NCBI GenBank assembly: GCA_944472135.2
Contig: OX235262.1
Span: forward strand, 89,130,903 to 89,194,902
Direction of reading: 5' to 3'
DNA length: 64,000 bases
Source: Trichobilharzia regenti
Lineage: Eukaryota; Platyhelminthes; Trematoda; Strigeidida; Schistosomatidae
Of this stretch, positions 56,163 through 64,000 are shown one piece after another (position 1 is the first letter of the stretch; each line of letters starts with the position of its first letter). Made by a program: the position numbers and the translations under genes. The notes beneath the pieces were generated by a model that was not told the origin of the DNA, made no database searches, and saw nothing but the letters and a program-made list of their open reading frames with translations.

Positions 56163-59100
56163 TGCGTTGGTGGCATACCGGTTAGGATGCTCGCCGACCA
56201 TGCACATGGTCCGGGGTTCAATCCCCGACCACAGACGCACTCCTTTACCTCGCTAAGCCACAAATAATGCTGGTAAAGAGGAAAGGTTGGGCATCCTGTA
56301 AAATGAACACTGATAAAGAAACTTCAAGCCACTAGCCTGAAGCCCTATGTTCCACTGGAAACGTGAAGGAAAATAAGTATATATGTAACACCTTAAGACT
56401 CATTTTCTTTTTGAGTCATTAACTGGTGCGTTGAGATCTGTCATTTGGATATCTGTGTTATTTTAACTTTCCCACTCTTCATTCTTATGTTCGGATCCGT
56501 GCCGTAAATATATCTGATATGCTTTTCACGGCTGCCTTTTCAATCTTTTTAGGCATAATTCACTGGGTTGTGCTTACCTGCGCGCCAGTTACATTCACCT
56601 AATTATCTAAAGCCAATAAGTTAGCATCAAGAAATCCATTATTCGTGGATTTTTACTGTTGTTGTATTCAGTAATTACATGGAAGTATTGTCGTGTGCAT
56701 ATTTCACATAAAGTTGGTGTTTTGCATTTTCAAATGAATAATTATGGCCTTTGTCTCTTGCTCACAGAATTAGGACTAACATTTCTTGTGTATTGTTAGT
56801 AGTACCACTGCATGTTGATAAGCTAGGTCGTTCAGCCATTTCGATATGTTTATCTTCATCAGTATACGGTGTTTTGTGATTCATTTTCGGTTTACTTGTA
56901 TTTTCTCTTTCTTTCCAGACACCTTACAAAAACGATGTCTGCATGTGTATCTCTATGGCGTTGATATTCACTTATATAATCGCACTTCTGTTTACAACAT
57001 GTTGAGTAATATTTTCAAGCCGGATTATAATGAATCATCCGAGTTGTTATGTCGCCCAGCAAGTGCAACTGGAACTTCTAAAGAAACGTCTAAACTCATC
57101 ACATCTCAGAAACAGATGAGTCACCAAGTCGAAATTTCAAGTGACCATGAAATGAGGTAAGCATCACCACTACCCAACGTTTTCCCACTTCATTTGTTTA
57201 ATTGTCTTGCTTCAATAAAGTCTAAATGAACGCCTTGAAAATTTCTGGTTAAAATGAGTGATAACTTACAAATCTTTTTTTTCTTCCTCCTACTGGAAAT
57301 TGAGGGGCTGTTTGCTCCTGCATAATTTTATTTTTAATATGAACTAACTTCTAAAACCAAGTTTTCACTAGGTTTGTCGTAATTTTCTCGCTGGTTCACA
57401 TGTATACGAAGATTGTGTAAACTTGATTTTTGTACTTCCTACTCATTGTTATCTTCTGTTTTCACGAAAACGAGTCACTTGTTAGACGACATGGGACCAA
57501 ATTTATTATCATTATGAATCTATTTCAATTACCACTCATTCATTAGCCTTGGGGAAACCATAAAACCTACAACACCATTAGTTCATTTCCTCTAAATCAA
57601 AATGAATACTTAAGTGCCAATCAGTGTATAAGACTACAACAACATACTTGATGTTGTAATAGTAGTAGTATTATTAGTAGTAGTAGCAGTATAAGTTCCG
57701 TTTTCTATATCAATCTCTGCATAAATGCTAATTCTTATTGGCTGATTGATTGGATTAGAAGCGTAAGTTCAATAACTTTGAAGACTATAAACTCTTATAG
57801 GTACTTTAAAAGAAGTTTTACAAATATATTCCGTCAAAAATAGTTTTGATGTAGTTTCTGATCATTCATCACAAACAATACTGTTACGGAAGTTGCAATT
57901 CAAAGTGTTGACCTTATGATAAGGATCATAATATTCGCTTAGTATGAGCGAACGTTCCAAATTTGTTACTACAGAGCATATTTACTAGGATTATATGGTT
58001 AATGATGACTAGCTTCTCGGGCGTATCTTCACTTGATAAGCTGTTCTACGGACTAGGTTATGAAACTCTATAACTATGAAGCTATCTTAGTGCAGTTTCT
58101 TTTTTGTACCGGACGATGTTCCGGTTTTACAATTTTTATTACTTTCGGTTGTTTTATTCACAAAGTAGTCGAATATTTTCGCCTTTACGCACCATTTATC
58201 TTTGAGTAAATTAATTTTTCTTGTTTCAGTGGTACTGCTTCCAGTTCGGGTATTTTAGACGCGTTTTGGAGACACGCTCACAAACTGATGCCTGCCATTA
58301 AATTTGATTTTGAGTTAGTAAGTTCATGACTTGTGTTTTCAGTCAGCTTTTTTACCGTGTCTTTTTGTTTCAGACTTGTAGTTTCCTTTCAGTCTGATTC
58401 GTCGGAATTTGGCTTTGAATTTTCTCAAATGTTTCTGAAAACATGATGTCGTTCAGTGTATCTTGTTTGCAAATATCCTTCCGGAACAAATTATAGATAT
58501 TGTGTGCCGCTATACTGATCCACTTCTTTTACCCAAAAAGTGCTCAGACACCTGTGAACTCACGGTTCAAGTTCAGCAAAGTTATGCATCGTAAAACTAA
58601 CAGAGTCGCAATGAGCAGTTCACCAAGTCTCATCTTAGCGGATATTTTATGGAGTGTCTTGGACAGTCTACTCAATTTGTTGTTCTTATTTTACTCAAGT
58701 TTATCATGGGGAGAAACTGTATAGTCCCACTTGGGTTAATGTCATTCATCATTAAATGTGTCCATTTATTACATTCAACATTTGTTAACTAAATTAGTTT
58801 ATGGAGTTTTAAAAATCACTCGACCCCTATTTAATCAGCCAGTAGTAGTAGGTATGTTAGTGATGCTTATATCCTAATTTTGCAATGACTTGTCCTTTAT
58901 GTTTATCTGTATTTTAGACTAAAATATGTGCTGGCAACCATCTGCTACCCAGAGCTTGCCTTCTCACTTGCAGTCGAATTTATGGCTCTTACAGTACTGG
59001 TGATGCTTCCTCTCAGTGGGATAAGTATCAACACCAAATCAAATCACGCTTTGTCAATATGATGGGCTCGCTTGTCGTAGTATCTAAATATTCAGGTCAG

Positions 59101-60092
59101 CATGCAGTCGAAGAGTGAGTTCTGAGAAATGCCCCGTTTTTTCTGCTGTATCAGTTATCGATTGTCGCACCTTATTCTTAATGCCATTCTTACTATTGCA
59201 ATGATAATGTATTTCTCTGTACTTACAAATTCTGTTTTGACTCAATGGTAAAATGTAGTGCTCTCGGGGAGTTATATTCTATGTAGTTTGAAATCATATA
59301 AATTCTCAGTAGCAAAGATCCTGAAATGTAATAAATACAATGAAAAGTTGGTCAGAACGGGAGTCAGATCATTACTAGTCAAAACACACACTCCCTACGT
59401 TAATAGTTCAAATCGTAATGTTTCTTTTAGAACTTCCTACATCATGAGTAAAACGCCCACTGTTTTGTGAATCCATCAAGGTATGATGAGAAGCATTCTA
59501 CCTATTATTGTTGTGTTTTTATCCAGGTACATGCTTTACATTCACATGTACCTTTTTGCCATGTTTAACTGCACATTTATAATGTATGTCCAAGGCGCCG
59601 AAGCTCGTGTCCCAGGAAGATATATCACTCACTAGGTGACAGCCTTCATCCTATCCGAATACGTTTAGAATCACGTTGGGTGGTGCAGTTACTTGGTGCT
59701 TGCGGTTCAGCGGAGATAGCGATTATCAAAGGGTCACGGGACGTCCAGAGGTTAGGTTCTAGAGTTATGCAGCGTGACTGCAGTAAATTCAACTTTTTAA
59801 GGCCTAACTAACATCATGAGTACAATAACATGGAGAGCTGGTTTATCGTTCGATACAATTGGGAATCCCATTCATCACATGGTCAAGGATATGGTTTCAT
59901 GGGTTCCTGACTACTTCTAACTGTGTACTCCTATCAGTCTTGTGAATGTATTTTGTAATTCCGCAGTCTGAAGTCCATATCACTAATCAGCAACGTATTA
60001 AGCGCAATTTCAATGGTGTGTATATTACCGCACAGTTAAAGCATAACTTACAAATGGATATTTCTAAATAACCTTATTACAATATAACTTTG

Positions 60093-60155
<63 letters not shown>

Positions 60156-63100
60156 GCTTACCGTGGTTTGGTAACAATGTAGTATTTTAATTGTCAATGA
60201 GTTCCGATATAATATGCTGATGACAATTGCTTTCTCTCAGTATTCGAGATTAGGAGAAAGTTTGCCTGCCAGAAATTCACATAATATTAAACTCAACAAA
60301 GTATAGCTTAGTTGTGTTTCGTAGCTACGCTTGACGTATAAATTGATATTAGTTACGACACTAAAAAATAATGGATATAATTGTTTTGATTTGAACATCC
60401 TTTTGTTTTTTTCATTTTTCTACTGTAATATCACCTTACTTATGCTGTTTATAATAATTTAGCATCTCAGATTATTTTTCTGTAAGTACATTGAATTAAA
60501 AATATTGTTTTTTAACCCCATCCTTTTATTTTCTAATGCACATAGGCCACCAAAAAGCTGGGACAAAGCATTTCATGTATTTCATTTTGGAGAAGGCATG
60601 ATTAACTACATACTAGACGAACCAGGTAAGCAAGGCTTCTTTTGAATAACTAGGGATGCAGTTTATTGTTGCTTGAGTTTTGTGTCAATCTGATGTTTGG
60701 ATATCTCACAATTCATTGTTAATTTTGTTTCTGGAGCTAAAGGACATCTTCCTGTATGTTTGTTGAAGCTTAATTGATCCGGACAGATTTATCATGTACG
60801 AGGCCAAGAGCCACACTTATCCTATGAGGGCTGGTGATACTACCCAGTTGGCAAAGTTGAAGTAAGTGGAGCGAGACTCAGACCTATAACCCATCGGTTG
60901 AAAATCGAATGCTTAAAGCATTGAGTTAAATCATCACTCTTCCTTATACGTAGGACTTGTAATAACTTTAACCAAGTGATTGGATCATAAAACTATAATA
61001 CTCATGACGGTACAGATCCAGCGTATTAATACACATGTTTCGTTTATATCACTGCCTATTTTTTTATGTCATTAAGGGTTATCTTCATCGTAGTTATTTG
61101 TGGACTGGCTATATCAATCTCTCATAATTTTATCTTCACATCTGTTCGCATCATAGATATCTATCAGCTGGCGAATCGTTGCAAGATGACAGAACATCAT
61201 ATACACCTTTTTCGTTTTAATTGTAGACTCCTAGACCATCCCATATACAAGATGGTTCCCAATTTGTGTGTGAAATACTTAGACTGTAAGGTTGCATGTG
61301 TTCTATATTTTTAGAGTGATCTTTCAACTAAGCTGATTTGTAATTACATAAAATTGTTCGACTCAAGAACGTCTATATGCCTGTCTACATGCAATCAATA
61401 TACTTGATTTTCAAGTAAGATTTTTCACTGAAATTTATCGGCGTCATACAGTCGTCAGCGGCTTACAAATGAAGTATTTTAAGCGTATGTAGCGAATTTT
61501 ATTTTATTATTTTCTACATAAGATAATATCGTGGTGAAGTATATTAAACTGTTTCTTGTTCGCTTCACTATATGTGTTTCATTCTAGTTTTGGTAGGGAC
61601 TCGAATACAGACATCTCCTTGCAAAGTGATGATAAACAAAAATAAGTATTCGATTGTTTTTTCTTTCTTTTTTGAGATCTAAGATCATGTAACTAATGCA
61701 TTCTATCTACTGTCACTTAAAAAGAAGTGTGGTTGATTAAATATCGTATAATTCTTTACTATTTTGGCATGGTTGTGAGTCGTTCTTTCTTTTCTTGCAT
61801 CCTATGTTTGTAGAAAAAGTACTTGATTGCTAATTTAGCTTGAAGTTTACTTATTCTTCGGTATTTTCAAAAAGTTAACCAAACAGTAGTCTGTTGGATT
61901 GAATTTATTTTGATCACAATGATGTCTTTGTCAATGAGATGCTCACTGGCGACTGGCCCTATTCAAGTAGGTAGTTACCTGGGGTTCCAATGGGAATTCG
62001 TGACCAGTAGGGTGCAGCAGGCCGGGTGTGAGAACAAATACTCGTCGAAGACATTGGCTGGCGATCGCGCTCTATCGTGCATTAGCAGAAGTTAGAATTC
62101 ATGGACCGGCCATCGGATCGGGTCCCAGTGGCTCGAAGGTCGGCGAGGTCACCTTGTAACCAGAAGGCCCTGGGTTCGAACCGCGGTGTGTGCGTACTGA
62201 TGAAGAGTCTCAAACTAGGACGAAACAGCTGTCCAGTACTCCCAGGTTTTCCAGTAGTTCTCTAACCAATGTCAACTCATGATGAAATCCTGTAACCAAA
62301 ATCAATATTGTTCCAGACTTACTTTTAAACTAGAATCTCCTGGATAGTTCTCTCCCTTGGCCTTATCTAGTAGTCCATTATATAGATCCACTTATTACAC
62401 ATGAATTCTATTAAAATTGTTTTCCCAACCCCCCCTCTCTTTCACAGGTATTGCAACTTCAGAGTGTGAAAAATTAGAATTGCCTACAAATGATACAACT
62501 GTCCTGCGAACATGGCCTAAATGGGAATTACGTGTTGATGTAAATAAAGTGTGTCAACTTAACTATGGTCCATGGGCTGATCGTCAACGGTGAGTGTGTG
62601 TCTTCGTTTGCTATTTGTCTTGGTTTTCTTCCAACAAAAAAAGCACAGTGACAGTTTTATGCTCAAACTGAGTTTTCTTGACATTTCAAGTGTTGTATTT
62701 AAATGATTCCGTTTGAAGTTGGCGTAAATATGTAAATACTGTTCACTTATTTGTTATGTGCATTTAGCATAAAATTTCGAAAATGATATGCAAAACATGA
62801 CCTGTTTTTTATAAAAAACTTTTTGTGAAACATTTCCATCTCAAATGCCATTTTATGTTATTGTTATCATAACTAGAGATTCGTGTTTTACCGAATGCTT
62901 TTTCCAGGCGTTAAGTTCCGAAATTATTCTAAAGGGATTATGGGGACATAACTCTGAAATTTAGTCTTTTTATTTATTTACGCCATCATGTGTTTATGAA
63001 TAGAACAGATTTTCTGTTTGCTTTTCTTTTGTCATTTATTTATTTCTCTTTTGTTTTCTTTTTCCTCACATAGGGATATTATCTGGCGATTTTTCTTTCC

Positions 63101-63239
63101 ACCATCATATCAAATAGCCAAACCCAGTGAACCTATTTCTGTAGGTCAGCCTAGGGTTGCTAAGAAATTCGTTTTTGAGTTGAAGACTTCAACAAATATC
63201 GACTTAAATGTTTACTTTACAAGAAATAATATCGTTGAA
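55525..63239 (+). CDS. BLTP1: BLTP1 (KIAA1109/Tweek) lipid-transfer protein, N-terminal 426 codons, eight exons
   Basis: Exons: 55525-55753, 55787-55924, 56919-57156, 58230-58317, 58918-59114, 60546-60625, 62448-62589, 63074-63239. All introns are GT-AG, all phases match, and the joined length is exactly 1278 bases. The first ATG is at 55,525. Residues 34-52 form a membrane anchor (SLICLIIWTIYVLFYNSR...), which in this family inserts in the ER. YNSR-VGLI (52-60), IGSISLSVLGGKLMLRDFVY, VYLYGVDIHLYNRTSVY, LDEPG (to 324), NYGPWADRQR (362-371) and WRFFFPPSYQ (375-384) track the animal BLTP1 N-terminus almost without gaps. The protein (about 5,000 residues in human) forms a hydrophobic groove that carries phospholipids between membranes at contact sites; fly Tweek acts in synaptic vesicle recycling. 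The rest lies beyond the window. Confidence 0.93.
55787..55924 (+). CDS. BLTP1: BLTP1 exon 2
   Basis: Preceded by a 33-bp intron (55,754-55,786, GTAAGA...TTGTTAG). I chose this acceptor over a TTTCAG 18 bases further on (exon start 55,805) because it keeps SISLSV, matching the family's SFSFSV. Donor AAAG/GTACGC, phase 1. Confidence 0.9.
56116..56159. repeat. AT microsatellite in BLTP1 intron 2
   Basis: About 22 AT units, directly followed by a SINE head. Confidence 0.95.
56160..56385 (+). mobile_element. tRNA-headed SINE, tail type ii, in BLTP1 intron 2
   Basis: GCGTTGGTGGCATACCGGTT, CTCGCCGACCATGCACATGG, GGGGTTCAATCCCC (B box), then ACTCCTTTACCTCGCTAAGC, GAGGAAAGGTTGGGC and CTGAAGCCCTATGTTCCAC. 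Same orientation as the host gene. Confidence 0.88.
56919..57156 (+). CDS. BLTP1: BLTP1 exon 3
   Basis: Acceptor TTTCCAG/AC, donor AG/GTAAGC, phase 2 out. Codes residues 123-201: the family block RCLHVYLYGVDIHLYNRTSV, then a polar, Ser/Thr-rich linker, also variable in other animals. Confidence 0.92.
58230..58317 (+). CDS. BLTP1: BLTP1 exon 4
   Basis: Acceptor TTGTTTCAG/T, donor TTA/GTAAGT, phase 0 out. Codes SGTASSSGILDAFWRHAHKL and MPAIKFDFEL, equivalent to the W..LIPVIKVNV block. Confidence 0.85.
58918..59114 (+). CDS. BLTP1: BLTP1 exon 5
   Basis: Acceptor TATTTTAG/ACT, donor GAAGA/GTGAGT, phase 2 out. Codes residues 232-296. AGNHLLPRACLL and YSTGDASSQWDKYQHQIKS align without gaps to the animal GNHYQP...TYTTKPPSS..D block, ending VVSKYSG. 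Confidence 0.88.
60100..60152. repeat. AT microsatellite in BLTP1 intron 5
   Basis: About 26 AT units without interruption. Confidence 0.95.
60546..60625 (+). CDS. BLTP1: BLTP1 exon 6
   Basis: Acceptor GCACATAG/G, donor CCAG/GTAAGC, phase 1 out. Codes EPPKSWDKAFHVFHFGEGMI and NYILDEPG; the YxxDEPG end is a family hallmark. Confidence 0.9.
61930..62300 (+). mobile_element. Hammerhead-type retroposon in BLTP1 intron 6
   Basis: Full plus copy: head GAGATGCTCACTGGCGACTG, spacer GGTTCCAATGGGAATTCGTG, A-box region (CAGTGGCTCGAAGGTCGGCG), B box GGGTTCGAACCGCGG (about 62,171-62,185), hammerhead 62,190-62,243, tail to about 62,300. Same orientation as the gene, so it is present in the pre-mRNA. Confidence 0.8.
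62190..62243 (+). ncRNA. Hammerhead motif inside a host intron, C3 changed
   Basis: Stem I GTACTG (62,194-62,199) with CAGTAC (62,234-62,239) is perfect. Box 1 ATGAAGA: C3 to A, position 7 A (allowed). Stem II GTCT/GGAC with one G-U pair and a 7-nt loop, box 2 GAAA (62,222-62,225), palindromic stem III ACAGCTGT, cleavage after C62,233. Confidence 0.7.
62448..62589 (+). CDS. BLTP1: BLTP1 exon 7
   Basis: Acceptor TTTCACAG/GT, donor CAACG/GTGAGT, phase 2 out. Codes residues 324-370 and ends with the hallmark LNYGPWADRQ. Confidence 0.93.
63074..63239 (+). CDS. BLTP1: BLTP1 exon 8
   Basis: Acceptor CTCACATAG/G, donor GTTGAA/GTAAGT, phase 0 out. Codes DIIWRFFFPPSYQIAKPSEP, VAKKFVFELK, and IDLNVYFTRNNIVE, matching the animal W.FFFPP.YQ...FEL block. 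The next exon is beyond the window. Confidence 0.93.
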
Positions 63240-63339
63240 GTAAGTTGGATTAATAATAATGATAATTTTGAATGGTCGTTGGCTACAATTGTTTTTGGTG
63301 TATGTAATAGGCTAATATATAAAGTTATTGGTCTGTAAA

Positions 63340-64000
63340 TACATTTCATAGAGAACCAGACAGGTTTTAGACCAGGAAGAGTGTGTATTGATCATATCTT
63401 CACCCTTCGATGGATTCTGGAACATAGACATACTTACCGGTGTCCAAAAGTCGTCATGTTTATCAACCTGAAAGCTGCATTAGATTCCGTTAATCGAGAG
63501 GTTCTGTGATGATGTTTAGCTATGAAGGAAATGCTGAGGAAATACATTACACTCACCAAGAGACTCTATTCGAACTCAGGCAGCCAGGTGAGAGCCTACG
63601 GAGAATTGTCATCTGAAGTGATGACAGCCAGTTGCACCTGTCACGGATGACCGCTGTACCCATTTCTGTTTAATTTCATCATAGATGTTCTGATAGACTT
63701 AACTCTAATTGACTTCAGACACTCAGGTAATAATCTCGTTGGCTTAGAATATGCAGATGATATAATCCCCCTAGGTGAAGATACTGACATAATACAGAGT
63801 CTCCTGAAGACCTTGAGGAGCAGCAATCTGTGAATGTTTAGCCTGCGATTCGCTCCCGCCAAATGTTAGATGATGCTACGGGACTGGACTGCTTAAAGAT
63901 AGGGAGGCAGTGAAGTGGTGGAGCGTGTTTACCACTTCACTTATTTAGGAAGTCGTATCAACCAACGCCAATGGGTTGATCTCTGACAAAATCTCAGCAT
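63340..64000 (+). pseudogene. LINE reverse transcriptase fossil after BLTP1 exon 8
   Basis: Broken plus frames read ENQTGFRPGR, CIDHIFTLRWILEHRHTYR, VVMFINLKAALDSVNREV, KYITLTKRLYSNSGSQVRAY, FNFIIDVLIDL and LEYADDIIPLGEDTD (catalytic YADD). This is the RT core of a non-LTR element, probably RTE-like. The first catalytic Asp is Asn here (FINLKAA) and several stops occur. It runs off the window. Confidence 0.8.

Noticed and set aside
1..64000. CRISPR array, operons, bacterial origin
   Set aside because: The repeats are dispersed retroelements, the real gene has introns, and base composition and families are flatworm-like.

Overview
This is a 64 kb piece of AT-rich nuclear DNA from a flatworm, almost certainly a blood fluke (Schistosoma). 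The main evidence is a hammerhead-ribozyme SINE of the Sm-alpha type, many Penelope-like, RTE-like and CR1-like retroelement fragments, a Merlin transposase fossil, and a spliced gene with a 33-bp first intron, a style typical of schistosome genes. I saw no bacterial genes, CRISPR arrays or operons.

Bases 1 to about 55,400 hold no host gene that I can recognise. They are layered transposon debris. RTE-type LINE 3' ends, in both orientations, are the commonest item. Penelope-like (PLE) fragments with GIY-YIG endonuclease remnants lie at 6.8-7.5, 9.2-9.9, 14.8-15.5 and 23.2-24.6 kb, and two of them carry hammerhead-like motifs. A tRNA-headed SINE family recurs with two different tails. A second tRNA-headed family, present at about ten loci, carries a hammerhead-like fold just after its B box and often lies as head-to-head pairs. 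Two further hammerhead SINE variants lie at 16.2 kb and 30.7-31.3 kb; the latter has an extra 62-bp inverted repeat and 14-bp target duplications.

From 42 to 55 kb, larger elements are nested. There is a Merlin transposase remnant, then a decayed Ty3/gypsy gag-pol whose RT catalytic YxDD box is split by a solo LTR with a 5-bp duplication. The same LTR type flanks a complete, young element (49,482-53,469; LTRs differ at 2 of 369 positions) that sits inside a SINE with a 5-bp duplication. It encodes a BEL/Pao-like Gag on the minus strand but no pol. A CR1-like LINE fossil follows.

Bases 55,525-63,239 hold the first eight coding exons of one real host gene on the plus strand. It is the flatworm orthologue of BLTP1 (KIAA1109/Tweek/Csf1), a very large bridge-like lipid-transfer protein. 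All splice sites and phases agree and give 426 N-terminal codons; the gene continues beyond the window. Its introns contain SINEs, a hammerhead retroposon, long AT microsatellites and a LINE RT fossil.

Limits: family names for repeats rest on recalled motifs and within-window comparison, repeat borders are approximate unless target duplications are stated, and no alignment or folding program was run.
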